A DNA stretch of 64,000 bases from Methylocystis parvus OBBP (GCF_027571405.1 NZ_CP092968.1:744001-808000); one strand, 5' to 3'. Counted from the stretch's first letter, positions 17,808 to 25,906 are shown. Numbers and translations: made by a program. The notes: a model not told the origin generated them from the sequence alone.

Positions 17808-18284
17808 ATGGGACGTCGGCTTTCCCTGTCGGTCAATTTTCTGGTCCTTCTCGCGGGGCTGGTCGCCTCTGCGTTTCTTTTCGCGGAAGGCGCGCGGGCC
17901 GAGGCGCCGCTGCAGCGCCTGGAGTTCGTCACGCAGACCGGCGCGCATGAATTTCGCGTGGAGCTGGCCGACACGCCCGGCGAACGCGCAAAGGGGTTGA
18001 TGTATCGCAAGCATTTGCCCGAGGATCAGGGCATGCTTTTCGTCTTCTATGAAGACGGCCCGATCATGATGTGGATGAAGAACACTCATATCCCGCTCGA
18101 CATGATTTTCGTGTCGCGGCACGGGATGGTGACCTCGATCGCGGCGAATGCGGCCCCGATGTCGGAGGCGACGATCTCCTCGGACGGCCCGGCCTATGCC
18201 GTCATCGAACTCAATGCCGGCGCCGCCGCCCGCATCGGGCTCAAGCCGGGCGACGAGGTCAGGCATCCGGCGTTCAAGCGATGA
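17808..18284 (+). CDS. DUF192 family secreted protein
   Basis: 158 aa. A signal peptide or N-terminal membrane anchor covers about residues 5-31. The DUF192 fold is clear: FRVELADTPGERAKGLMYRKHLPEDQGMLFVFYEDGPIMMWMKNTHIPLDMIFVS, then AYAVIELNAGAAARIGLKPGDEV. The role of the family is unknown; it is conserved next to cold-shock genes in Hyphomicrobiales. ATG 17808 is chosen because GGAGGG precedes it at 5 bp; ATG 17793 lies before that site. Confidence 0.88.
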   Translation: MGRRLSLSVNFLVLLAGLVASAFLFAEGARAEAPLQRLEFVTQTGAHEFRVELADTPGERAKGLMYRKHLPEDQGMLFVFYEDGPIMMWMKNTHIPLDMIFVSRHGMVTSIAANAAPMSEATISSDGPAYAVIELNAGAAARIGLKPGDEVRHPAFKR

Positions 18285-18371
18285 TGCGCGCCACGCTCGC
18301 CTTGTGAGGCGAAGCCGCGCGTGGTAGCCAAAATCAAGAGAGCAGGGGCGGCCGCAGCGCTCCGGTTCCGG

Positions 18372-18448
18372 CGGGGTATAGCGCAGCCTGGTAGCGCGGA
18401 AGTTTTGGGTACTTCAGGTCGCAGGTTCGAATCCTGCTGCCCCGACCA
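18372..18448 (+). tRNA. tRNA-Pro (anticodon TGG)
   Basis: 77 nt with an encoded CCA end. Acceptor CGGGGTA pairs with TGCCCCG; anticodon stem GAAGT/ACTTC encloses loop TTTGGGT, giving anticodon TGG; the T arm GCAGG-TTCGAAT-CCTGC is canonical. Confidence 0.97.
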
Positions 18449-18801
18449 ACGCCTTTTCGTTCGACGCCTCGACAAGCGGCGGTCTCCGTCATGGCTTTCC
18501 GGACGAAAATCTTGCCGCTGATCCTGCGATTTGCGCAGGCTCATTGCTTTATTGGCGCTCCTCGATCGCCGAATTCGTCGAGATCGACTCCCGCCATGAC
18601 GCCGGGGCCTGCCGGCTGGTCAAAAGCAAAATCTGCGAATTTGAAAATCAGGCGAGCTGCGACGCGGAGCGCGCCATAAGATTGAAAAGATCGGGTTGCA
18701 AAATCCGAGTGTCCGATTACGAAGATGGAGACGGCCGCAATTCCCGGCGGCTCGGTTCTGCCGACGCGGCTGCGGCCCGAAGGAATGAAGATGAGGTTGA
18801 A
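18449..18801. other. Spacer between tRNA-Pro and the NDUFS4-like gene
   Basis: 353 bp. The frame of the downstream gene remains open backwards into this stretch, but its codons lack conserved domain character and the NDUFS4-like domain starts only at 18802. No tRNA, hairpin terminator or repeat was recognised. Confidence 0.45.
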
Positions 18802-19113
18802 ATGACGGCTCGTATCTATCGTCACTCGACGAGCGTGACCCAGTCGGGCCCCGGAACCGCCAAGCCCTGGCGTCTGGATTTCGATATCGAGGCTCCCCGC
18901 TCGATCGAGCCGCTCATGGGCTGGACGAGCTCGGGCGACATGAAGCAGCAGATCAAGCTGCGCTTCGAGACGAAGGAAGAGGCGATCGCCTATGCCGAGC
19001 GCGAGGGCGTTCCCTATCGCGTGGAGGAGCCGAAGCCGGATACGGCGTCGCGCCGCGTCGTCTCCTATTCGGATAATTTCAAAACCAACCGCATCGGTCT
19101 GTGGACGCACTGA
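18802..19113 (+). CDS. ETC complex I subunit, NDUFS4-like
   Basis: 103 aa, the normal size for the bacterial family (pfam ETC_C1_NDUFS4). Conserved landmarks: ARIYRHSTSVTQSGPGTAKPWRLDFDIEAPRSIEPLMGWTSSGD, LRFETKEEAIAYAEREGVPYRV and the C-terminal SYSDNFKTNRIGLWTH. In mitochondria NDUFS4 is an 18-kDa accessory subunit that stabilises the N-module of NADH dehydrogenase; alphaproteobacteria carry it as a supernumerary subunit. ATG 18802 follows a GAGGT site. It stands alone between tRNA genes, the location I recall for Rhizobiales homologues. Confidence 0.92.
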   Translation: MTARIYRHSTSVTQSGPGTAKPWRLDFDIEAPRSIEPLMGWTSSGDMKQQIKLRFETKEEAIAYAEREGVPYRVEEPKPDTASRRVVSYSDNFKTNRIGLWTH

Positions 19114-19124
19114 CCGGACGGCGA

Positions 19125-19201
19125 GGCCCCGTAGCTCAGCCGGATAGAGCAACCGCCTTCTAAGCGGTAGGTCGCAGGTTCGAATCCTGCCGGGGTCGCC
19201 A
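19125..19201 (+). tRNA. tRNA-Arg (anticodon TCT)
   Basis: 77 nt with encoded CCA. Acceptor GGCCCCG/CGGGGTC; anticodon arm ACCGC-CTTCTAA-GCGGT, anticodon TCT (reads AGA/AGG); T arm GCAGG-TTCGAAT-CCTGC. It is followed 59 bp later by a near-identical tRNA-Arg gene with a different anticodon. Confidence 0.97.
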
Positions 19202-19260
19202 GAATCGACACATTTTACTACCAGGGTCGGTCGAAGCTCCGATGGAGCGATAGACGTCTT

Positions 19261-19337
19261 GGCTCCGTAGCTCAGCCGGATAGAGCAACTGCCTTCGAAG
19301 CAGTGGGTCGCGGGTTCGAATCCTGCCGGGGTCGCCA
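19261..19337 (+). tRNA. tRNA-Arg (anticodon TCG)
   Basis: 77 nt with encoded CCA. Anticodon arm ACTGC-CTTCGAA-GCAGT, anticodon TCG (reads CGA/CGG). It differs from the tRNA-Arg(TCT) at 19125 at only a few positions: acceptor position 4 (C to T), a compensated anticodon-stem pair (C-G to T-A), anticodon position 36 (T to G), one variable-region base and one T-stem base. All stems remain paired, with G-T wobbles in the acceptor and T stems. Confidence 0.95.
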
Positions 19338-19359
19338 ATAGGGGCGGGGAAGGGCGAAG

Positions 19360-20139
19360 ATGCGGCTTGACCGGGCAATGGCGACACGCTTCGCGACCCT
19401 GCTGGCGCTTTGCCTTCTTTTCTCGCCGGCGCCCGGCCGGGCCGAGGGCGGGCTGCTCGAGTTCCTTTTCGGACCCGATCCGGCGCCACAGCCCCAGATC
19501 GCCCCCCAGCGCGGCCGTCGCGATTCCGCGCCCGCCCGCCGCGTGAAAGGCGCCGTCGGCGATTTACGCTTCGCCAGGCCTAAAGACGGTCTTCCCTCCG
19601 GCGGCGGGACGGGTTTCTCGTCCGAGCCCACGGCGGGCGGCTTCTGCGTTCGCACCTGCGACGGCTATTTCTTCCCGCTCATCAAATCCACAAGGGCGAC
19701 GCGCCAGCAATCCTGCGAATTCGCCTGCCCCTCTGCGCCAATGGAGATCTATGACGGCTCGACGATCGAGTCGGCGCGCAATCACAAGGGCCAGCGCTAT
19801 TCTTCTCTGCCGGTCGCCTTCGCCTTTCGCGATCGCGCCAACAGCGCCTGCAGCTGCAACGATCCCGCCTCTTCTCAGGCCTTCTTCGAGAAGACGGCGC
19901 GCAACGACCCGACCCTGCAATCGGGCGACGTCATCGTCGAGAATGACGGGGCCTTCGTCTATAGCGGCGCCAAGCTGGTGCCGCTCAGCAACGCTTCCTT
20001 CATGTCGACGTCGCTGCGGGACAGATTGCGGGCGATGCTGCGCCGGACGACGAGCGTCAAGACGTCCGAGCAGCCGCCCGCGTCGTCGACCGGCGAGGTG
20101 GACGCCAGCAAGGCGGATCAAACCGGCAGCACGAGATAG
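19360..20139 (+). CDS. DUF2865 domain secreted protein
   Basis: 259 aa. Residues 1-28 are a signal peptide (ATLLALCLLFSPAPGRA). The DUF2865 core is at about 95-185: GGFCVRTCDGYFFPLIKSTRATRQQSCEFACPSAPMEIYDG, then SACSCNDPAS; the six cysteines suggest disulfides in the periplasm. The C-terminal tail is Ser/Thr/Arg-rich. The family is restricted to Hyphomicrobiales and is uncharacterised. Start ATG 19360 follows GGGGAAGGG. Confidence 0.85.
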   Translation: MRLDRAMATRFATLLALCLLFSPAPGRAEGGLLEFLFGPDPAPQPQIAPQRGRRDSAPARRVKGAVGDLRFARPKDGLPSGGGTGFSSEPTAGGFCVRTCDGYFFPLIKSTRATRQQSCEFACPSAPMEIYDGSTIESARNHKGQRYSSLPVAFAFRDRANSACSCNDPASSQAFFEKTARNDPTLQSGDVIVENDGAFVYSGAKLVPLSNASFMSTSLRDRLRAMLRRTTSVKTSEQPPASSTGEVDASKADQTGSTR

Positions 20140-20220
20140 AAGCGCTGGTTAAAGCGGCGGCTTCGCCGTAAAATTACCCTTTACAGCACAAGCGGGCAGG
20201 GCTAACTGCCGTGTGGCATT

Positions 20221-20238
20221 GTGACAGTTTTGTGACAG
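20221..20238. promoter_or_regulatory. Pho box (PhoB-binding site) upstream of the DUF47-pit operon
   Basis: Two GTGACAG repeats (20221-20227 and 20232-20238) are separated by TTTT, giving an 11-bp period. On the minus strand this reads CTGTCAC-AAAA-CTGTCAC, close to the Pho box consensus. In Sinorhizobium meliloti the orthologous orfA-pit operon is repressed by PhoB during phosphate starvation. Confidence 0.85.
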
Positions 20239-20272
20239 TGATTCCCTTGGCGATTCTTGGGCGGAGACGCAT

Positions 20273-20917
20273 ATGCTGTCATGGTTTCAGGCGCTGATGC
20301 CGCGGGAGGAGCGTTTCTTTGACCTCTTCGAGCGCCACGCCGAGACCCTCGTCGCGGGCGCCAGGGCGCTGCGGCGGATGCTTGACGGCGGCGAAGGCGT
20401 CATCGGCTTCCGCCAGGAAATCCGCCGGCAGGAGCACGCGGCCGACGACATCACCCGCGAAACGCTCCTCGCCGTGCGCCGCACCTTCATCACGCCCTTC
20501 GATCGCGGCGACATTCGCGACCTCATCACCGCGATGGACGACACGATCGACCAGATGCATCAGACGTCCAAGGTCACGCAGCTTTATGAAACGCGCGACT
20601 TCAACGCCTCGATGCGCCGGATCGGCGACATTATCGTCCAATCGTCCGAGCTGACGCGGGACGCCATGCCGCTCTTGCGGGCGATGAGCGCGAACCACGT
20701 CAAGCTCAACGCCTTCAGCGAAGAAATCACGCGGATCGAGGACGAGGCCGACGCAATTCACGACGAGGGGCTGAAAGAGCTTTTCCGCGCGCACCGCGCC
20801 GGCGACCCGATGGCTTTCATCATCGGCTCCGAGATTTACGGCCATCTGGAAAAGGTGGTCGACGGCTTCGAGGATATCGCCAATCGGGTGACGGGCATCG
20901 TCATCGAGCACGTCTAG
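20273..20917 (+). CDS. DUF47 / PhoU-like Pit accessory protein
   Basis: 214 aa, all helical. Characteristic segments: FFDLFERHAETLVAGARALRRML, IRRQEHAADDITRETLLAVRRTFITPFDRGDIRDLITAMDDTIDQMHQTSK, ITRIEDEADAIHDEGLKELF and SEIYGHLEKVVDGFEDIANRVTGI, with acidic metal-binding residues as in PhoU. Homologues (OrfA in S. meliloti, PitA-associated DUF47) modulate the adjacent low-affinity phosphate transporter. It is 9 bp upstream of pit, and a Pho box precedes it. Confidence 0.93.
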   Translation: MLSWFQALMPREERFFDLFERHAETLVAGARALRRMLDGGEGVIGFRQEIRRQEHAADDITRETLLAVRRTFITPFDRGDIRDLITAMDDTIDQMHQTSKVTQLYETRDFNASMRRIGDIIVQSSELTRDAMPLLRAMSANHVKLNAFSEEITRIEDEADAIHDEGLKELFRAHRAGDPMAFIIGSEIYGHLEKVVDGFEDIANRVTGIVIEHV

Positions 20918-20926
20918 GAGGGCGAC

Positions 20927-21925
20927 GTGGGGGATGGCCCGCTTCTCCTTTACGGCCTGATCGCCGTCGCTCTGGCGTTCGACTTCCTCAACGGGCTGCA
21001 CGACGCCGCCAACTCGATCGCCACGATCGTCTCGACCCGCGTGCTGCGCCCGCAATACGCCGTGTTCTGGGCGGCGTTTTTCAATTTCGTCGCCTTTCTC
21101 TTCTTCGGCCTGCATGTGGCGCAGACGGTCGGCACCGGGATCATCTCGCCTCAGATCGTTGACGATAAGGTGATCTTCGGCGCGCTGATGGGCGCGATTT
21201 CCTGGAATCTGCTCACCTGGCTTCTCGGCATTCCGTCGTCCAGTTCGCATGCGCTGGTCGGCGGCCTCGTCGGCGCGGGGGTCGCCAAGACAGGGACCGG
21301 CGCGGTCGTCTGGAGCGGCCTGATCAAGACGGGCTCCGCCATCGTTCTGTCGCCTGCGCTCGGTTTCCTGCTCGCGCTTCTGCTCGTGCTCGTCGTGTCA
21401 TGGGCGCTTCTGCGCCGGACCCCCTATGCGGCCGATACCCTATTTCGCTCGTTGCAATTTGTTTCTGCTTCGCTTTACTCCCTTGGACATGGGGGCAATG
21501 ATGCGCAGAAGACCATGGGCATTATCGCCGTGCTGCTTTATTCGCACGGCGCTTCGGGCGGCGAATTCCATGTGCCTTTCTGGGTCGTGCTGACGTGCCA
21601 GGCCGCGATGGGGCTGGGCACGCTCCTCGGCGGGTGGCGAATCGTGCATACGATGGGCTCGAAAATCACGCGGCTGACGCCCATGCAAGGCTTCTGCGCG
21701 GAGACGGGCGGCGCAATCACCCTATTTCTCGCCACGGGCCTCGGCGTTCCCGTTTCGACGACGCACACCATCACCGGGGCCATTGTCGGGGTCGGCGCGG
21801 CGCGGCGCGTGTCGGCGGTGCGCTGGAGCGTCGCCAAGGACATCGTCGTCGCCTGGATCGTCACTTTGCCAATGTCCGCCTTCATTGCAGCGGTCTTCTA
21901 TTTTGCCGCGAGTTTCTTTGAATGA
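20927..21925 (+). CDS. pit: Low-affinity inorganic phosphate transporter
   Basis: 332 aa, inner-membrane PiT-family symporter with about ten membrane segments. The two inverted signature motifs are present: FDFLNGLHDAANSIATIVSTRVL near the N-terminus and YSLGHGGNDAQKTMGI in the middle, with SSSSHALVGG and STTHTITGAIVGVG repeats. It imports metal-phosphate with protons. GTG 20927 follows GGAGGGCG. It is co-transcribed with the DUF47 gene and overlaps the Nudix-like gene by ATGA. Confidence 0.95.
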   Translation: MGDGPLLLYGLIAVALAFDFLNGLHDAANSIATIVSTRVLRPQYAVFWAAFFNFVAFLFFGLHVAQTVGTGIISPQIVDDKVIFGALMGAISWNLLTWLLGIPSSSSHALVGGLVGAGVAKTGTGAVVWSGLIKTGSAIVLSPALGFLLALLLVLVVSWALLRRTPYAADTLFRSLQFVSASLYSLGHGGNDAQKTMGIIAVLLYSHGASGGEFHVPFWVVLTCQAAMGLGTLLGGWRIVHTMGSKITRLTPMQGFCAETGGAITLFLATGLGVPVSTTHTITGAIVGVGAARRVSAVRWSVAKDIVVAWIVTLPMSAFIAAVFYFAASFFE

Positions 21926-22404
21926 AGAAAAAGTCGCCGAAGACAAAGAAGAAGGACGCTCCCGCCCATGCGCCGCGGACGCAATACGCCGCGCTTCCCT
22001 GGCGGATCGGCGAGGAGACGGGCGTCGAAATCTGCCTTGCGACGTCCCGCGACACCAAGCGCTGGGTCATTCCGAAGGGCTGGCCGATGAAAGGCCGCAA
22101 GCCGCATATCGTCGCAGCGATCGAAGCGGCGCAGGAAGCGGGGCTTCAAGGCAAAATCGAGAAGACGAAACTCGGCGAGTTCGATTATGAAAAGCGGCTG
22201 CAAGGCGGCGCCGCGGTCGACTGCCGGGTAGAGGTGTTCCCGATGCGGGTGGCGCGGCAGCGAAAGAAATGGCCGGAAAGAGGCCAGCGCGTCACCTATT
22301 GGTTTCCCTACGCCGTCGCGGCCGGTCAGGTCGACGAACCGCAGTTGCGCGAGCTGATCCTCGCCTTCGGCCACGCGGTCACAAAAGGCGAGCGCCAAGC
22401 TTAA
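21922..22404 (+). CDS. Nudix hydrolase-like protein with altered Nudix box
   Basis: 160 aa. The sequence WVIPKGWPMKGRKPH followed by AAIEAAQEAGLQG matches the DIPP-like Nudix family of alphaproteobacteria, which hydrolyses diphosphoinositol or dinucleotide polyphosphates. In the REUxEExGU part of the box the residues read I-E-A-A-Q-E-A-G-L: the Arg and the first Glu of the EE pair are replaced. These Glu residues bind catalytic metal in MutT, so activity may be reduced. A Lys-rich N-terminus and a G-x-R-V-T-Y-W-F-P-Y segment are typical of the family. It starts inside the pit stop codon. Confidence 0.82.
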   Translation: MKKKSPKTKKKDAPAHAPRTQYAALPWRIGEETGVEICLATSRDTKRWVIPKGWPMKGRKPHIVAAIEAAQEAGLQGKIEKTKLGEFDYEKRLQGGAAVDCRVEVFPMRVARQRKKWPERGQRVTYWFPYAVAAGQVDEPQLRELILAFGHAVTKGERQA

Positions 22405-22458
22405 GGCATTCTGGGGCCTCGCCTCCGCGGCTGCCGGGCGGAAGCGCCAGGGCGCGCA

Positions 22459-23640
22459 TCATCCGCCTAGCCGCGCGAAAGCAGCCTCGAGATCGTCCTT
22501 GAGGTCGGCGACGTCTTCCAGTCCGATCGAGAAGCGCAAAGCCGGTCCCTCTGGCGCCCATCTGGTCGCCGTGCGGAACGGCGCGCAGTCGAAGGGAAGG
22601 ACGAGGCTTTCATAACCGCCCCAGGAGAAGCCGATTCCGAACAGCGCCAGCCCGTCCACGAAAGATTCGACCGCCGCCTTTGCGACGGGTTTCAGAATGA
22701 TCGAGAAAACGCCGGAGGAGCCCGAAAAGTCGCGCTTCCAAAGATCGTGGCCGGGATGGCCGGGCAATGCCGGGTGCAGGACGCGCGCGATCTCCGGGCG
22801 AGCCTCGAGCCATGTCGCGATCTCCAGCGCCGCGCGTTCTTGCTCGCGCAGGCGCAGCGCCATGGTGCGCAGTCCGCGCAAAGCGAGCGACGCGTCGTCC
22901 GGCCCCGAACCAATGGCGAAGAGATTGAAGGTGTGACGCAGGCGCTTCGCCCATTTCGCGTTGGCGGAGACGAGCCCCATCAGAAGATCCGAATGGCCGG
23001 AAAGATATTTCGTGCCTGCGTCGACGGCGAGGTCGCAACCGCGTTCATGCGGCGGAAAGAAGAGCGGCGTCGCCCAAGTATTGTCGACGATGACGCAAAC
23101 GCCCTTTTCGCGCGCCGCGGCGGCGATGGCGGGGATGTCCTGTATCTCCATGCTTTGAGATCCAGGCGACTCGGTGAGGATGGCGGTCGTCTCCGGACGG
23201 ATGAGCGCCGAAACGCCCGCGCCGATTTCCGGGTCGTAATATTCGGTCGTCACGCCGAAACGGGCGAGAAACCCGTCGCAGAAGAAGCGCGTGGGCGCAT
23301 AGGCCGAGTCGGTCACGAGAAGATGCGCGCCCGCTTTCGTGGCGGTCAGCAGCGCGATGGCGATCGCCGCGAGACCGGAGGGGACGAGCACCGTATCCTC
23401 CGCGCCGGCGATCTCGGTCCAGGCGGTCTCCAGCGCTCTTGTGGTGGGCGTGCCCTTGGTGCCGTAGGTGTAGGGCTGGCGCAGGCCCTCGAGATCGGCG
23501 ACCGTCGGGAAGAGCACGGTCGAGCCGCGATAGATCGGCGGATTGACGAAGCCGAAATGTTCGAAGGGTTCGCGGCCGGCCTGAGTGACAACCGTGGCCA
23601 TACGGTTTTTTCGCCGCTTTTCGCCTTTATCGCTTTTCAT
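22459..23640 (-). CDS. metC: Cystathionine beta-lyase
   Basis: 393 aa, Cys/Met metabolism PLP enzyme; cleaves cystathionine to homocysteine. Visible: FGFVNPPIYRGSTVLFPT, YTYGTKGTPTTRALE, EDTVLVPSGLAAI, ILTESPGSQSMEIQDI, VIDNTWATPLFF and the PLP-lysine motif DAGTKYLSGHSDLLMG. Rhizobial MetC proteins have this N-terminus. The start at 23640 (MKSDKG) is preferred because AGGGA lies 6 bp upstream; ATG 23601 (MATVV) is the alternative. It is divergent from an amino-acid-binding protein gene across 83 bp. No SAM riboswitch was recognised in that spacer. Confidence 0.92.
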   Translation of the reverse strand: MKSDKGEKRRKNRMATVVTQAGREPFEHFGFVNPPIYRGSTVLFPTVADLEGLRQPYTYGTKGTPTTRALETAWTEIAGAEDTVLVPSGLAAIAIALLTATKAGAHLLVTDSAYAPTRFFCDGFLARFGVTTEYYDPEIGAGVSALIRPETTAILTESPGSQSMEIQDIPAIAAAAREKGVCVIVDNTWATPLFFPPHERGCDLAVDAGTKYLSGHSDLLMGLVSANAKWAKRLRHTFNLFAIGSGPDDASLALRGLRTMALRLREQERAALEIATWLEARPEIARVLHPALPGHPGHDLWKRDFSGSSGVFSIILKPVAKAAVESFVDGLALFGIGFSWGGYESLVLPFDCAPFRTATRWAPEGPALRFSIGLEDVADLKDDLEAAFARLGG

Positions 23641-23723
23641 CGTCGTCCCTGGGTCGCGGACCGCGCGCTTGCGCCGGTCGGGCCCGACCGTAATATACAG
23701 TCCGAGCAATTCCGAGCCCGTCC

Positions 23724-24758
23724 ATGATCGCCCGAGGCATCAATCTCGCCGTCGCAATTCTCTTTGTGCTCGGCGGGCAGGGGGCGCTTGCGCAGTCCGA
23801 CGCCGGTCCGACGCTTTCGACCGTTCTCAAACGCGGCTATCTTTCCTGCGGCGTCTCGGAGGCGCCCGGCTTCGCGCAGCCGCCCTCCGGCGAAAAAAGC
23901 GATTGGCGCGGATTCGACGTCGATATCTGCCGTGCGGTCGCGGCGGCGATCTTCGACGATCCGCAGAAGGTGCGGTTTCTGGGTCTTTCGGCCAAGGACC
24001 GCGTGCCCGCGTTGCAAGCCGGCTGGATCGACGTGCTGGCCAGCGCCGCGCCATGGACGCAGTCGCGCGACGCCGCACAGCGGGCGATCTATGCGGGCGT
24101 CAGTTTTTATGACGGTCAGTCCTTCCTCGTCCGGCGCCAACGCAGCTTCGCGTCGGCGCAGGACCTTTCGGGCGTGTCGGTCTGCGTGCAGCAGGGCACG
24201 TCCTACGAATTGGAGGTCGCCGACTTTTTCCACAAACGCAAGGCGCCCTACGACGCCAAGCTCTTTGCGACCTTCGATGACGCCGCCGCAGGCTATGACA
24301 AGAGCCTGTGCGACGTGTTGACGGCGGACGCGTCTTCTCTCTATGCGGCGCGGGCGAAGCTCTCGAGCCCGGAAGCCCATGACGTGCTGCCCGACCTTCT
24401 GTCGAAGGCTCCCCACGGCCCCGTCGTGCGGCAGGGCGACGATCAGTGGCTCGGCGTCGTCCGCTGGGCGCTGTTTACGCTGATCGACGCGGAGGAGTTG
24501 CAGGTCTCCGTCGCCAATGCGGACGCCGCCTTGAAATCGGACGACCCCAATATCCGCCATCTCCTCGGCGTTGAAGGCGATCGCGGCTTGGGTCTCGGGC
24601 TCGCCGGAGACTGGCCCTACCGGATCGTCAAACATGTCGGCAATTACGCCGATGTCTTCGAGCGCAATATGGGGCAAGCTTCGCCTTTGGGCATGGAGCG
24701 GCGCGCGAACGCTCTGTGGAACAAGGGCGGGCTGATATATGCGCCATCGATCAGATAA
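23724..24758 (+). CDS. Amino-acid ABC transporter substrate-binding protein (AapJ-like)
   Basis: 344 aa, periplasmic. Signal peptide 1-24 (LGGQGALAQ). The family 3 solute-binding signature is clear: VLKRGYLSCGVSE, DWRGFDVDICRAVAAAIF, ASAAPWTQSRD, FYDGQSFLVRR, VCVQQGTSYELEV, CDVLTADASSLYAAR. The closest type is AapJ, the general L-amino-acid receptor, which I recall next to metC in related genomes. No permease or ATPase gene follows: the next gene encodes a DUF817 membrane protein that overlaps its end by 20 bp. The transporter partners must be elsewhere, if they exist. Confidence 0.86.
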   Translation: MIARGINLAVAILFVLGGQGALAQSDAGPTLSTVLKRGYLSCGVSEAPGFAQPPSGEKSDWRGFDVDICRAVAAAIFDDPQKVRFLGLSAKDRVPALQAGWIDVLASAAPWTQSRDAAQRAIYAGVSFYDGQSFLVRRQRSFASAQDLSGVSVCVQQGTSYELEVADFFHKRKAPYDAKLFATFDDAAAGYDKSLCDVLTADASSLYAARAKLSSPEAHDVLPDLLSKAPHGPVVRQGDDQWLGVVRWALFTLIDAEELQVSVANADAALKSDDPNIRHLLGVEGDRGLGLGLAGDWPYRIVKHVGNYADVFERNMGQASPLGMERRANALWNKGGLIYAPSIR

Positions 24759-25701
24759 GCGGAGCATAAGGGAGAAAAGCGCGGCCGAACTCTGGCCGCC
24801 GCTGCGGCGCTTCGTCGAGACCGACGCCGCGATCGGCCAGTGGGCGCTCAAAGGCGGCCCGGCGCGGCGCTTTATCTACGAGTTCATCCGATTCGGAATC
24901 AAACAGGCTTGGGCCTGCCTCTTTGGCGGGATCATGGTCTTTCTCGTTCTCGCGACCCGGCTCCTCTATCCCGTCCACGCGCCGCTCGCGCGTTACGACT
25001 TCCTCTTCCTCGCCGCGCTCGGCGTGCAGGCGACGCTGATCCTCCTGCGCTTCGAATCGCTCGCGGAAGCAGGTGTCATTTTCGTCTTCCACGTCGTTGG
25101 AACGGCGATGGAGCTGTTCAAGACCGCGCAGGGCTCCTGGGTCTATCCCGAAGAAGCGTTCTTCCGCATCGGCGGCGCGCCGCTTTTCACCGGCTTCATG
25201 TACGCCTGCGTCGGCAGCTACATGATGCGCGCCTGGGCGCTGTTCGATTTCCGCTTCACGAACCACCCGCCGCTGTGGCAGGTCGGCGCGCTCGCCGCCG
25301 CGATCTACGTCAATTTCTTCGCGCATCACTACGTCGCCGACATGCGCATCCTGCTCTTCGCGGCGAGCGCGGCGATCTTCTGGCGCACGACCATCTATTA
25401 CCGCATCCATCACAGCTGGCGGACCATGCCGCTGCTGCTCGCTGCGTTTCTGGCGTCCTGCTTCATCTGGTTCGCGGAGAATATCGCGACCTACAGCCAT
25501 GTCTGGCTCTATCCGGACCAGATGGCGGCGTGGAAGCCGGTGGGGATCGGCAAGCTCGGGTCGTGGTTCCTGCTGCAGATCGTGAGCTACGCGCTGGTCG
25601 CGCTCGCCTGCAAGCCGCAGCCGCCGGACGACGCGCCCCTCGAAGAGTCGCGGGCGCGGCACGGCGACCGATTGGCGAGCAAATCAAGAATCTCCGCGTG
25701 A
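24739..25701 (+). CDS. DUF817 family integral membrane protein
   Basis: 320 aa with about eight hydrophobic segments after residue 55. Typical DUF817 blocks: RFIYEFIRFGIKQAWACLFGG, YDFLFLAALGVQATLILLRFES, VIFVFHVVGTAMELFKTAQGSWVYPEEAFFRIGGAPLFTGFMYA, NFFAHHYVADMRI and AENIATYSHVWLYPDQM. The conserved acidic and histidine residues inside membrane segments hint at catalysis or transport, but no function is known. It overlaps the substrate-binding protein gene by 20 bp, so it is likely co-translated. A region with structured repeats follows. Confidence 0.87.
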   Translation: MRHRSDKRSIREKSAAELWPPLRRFVETDAAIGQWALKGGPARRFIYEFIRFGIKQAWACLFGGIMVFLVLATRLLYPVHAPLARYDFLFLAALGVQATLILLRFESLAEAGVIFVFHVVGTAMELFKTAQGSWVYPEEAFFRIGGAPLFTGFMYACVGSYMMRAWALFDFRFTNHPPLWQVGALAAAIYVNFFAHHYVADMRILLFAASAAIFWRTTIYYRIHHSWRTMPLLLAAFLASCFIWFAENIATYSHVWLYPDQMAAWKPVGIGKLGSWFLLQIVSYALVALACKPQPPDDAPLEESRARHGDRLASKSRISA

Positions 25702-25720
25702 TCTTTGAAGGGACGTCGCC

Positions 25721-25906
25721 GCGTGCTAATGTTCTCCCTAGAGGGGGTGTTGCGGCTTCCAATCCGGTGGGGACCGGGTTTTATCCCGGCCCCCTTGCGT
25801 TAGCCGATGATCACGGTGAGTTTCCAACGCCCGACCGTGATTTCGACCTTCACCCGGATTTTCACACGCAACACCCCCTTTCGGTTAGCCAGTCGAGAAG
25901 ACTGGC
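25721..25906 (+). repeat. 186-bp structured repeat, copy 1
   Basis: First of two near-identical copies (second at 26074). Base pairing seen by eye: P1 GGGGGTGTTGCG (25743-25754) with CGCAACACCCCC (25867-25878), extended by an A-T pair; P2 AATCCGG (25761-25767) with CCGGATT (25854-25860); P3 CCGGG (25774-25778) with CCCGG (25785-25789) flanked by G/C runs; P4 ATCACGGT (25810-25817) with ACCGTGAT (25834-25841); P5 GCCAGTC (25888-25894) with GACTGGC (25900-25906). GTTAGCC occurs twice inside the element. No credible protein is encoded. It could be a mobile palindromic element or a structured RNA. Confidence 0.75.

Noticed and set aside
23641..23723. SAM riboswitch in front of metC
   Set aside because: The 83-bp spacer shows no SAM-I or SAM-II core that I can recognise and is shared with a divergent promoter.
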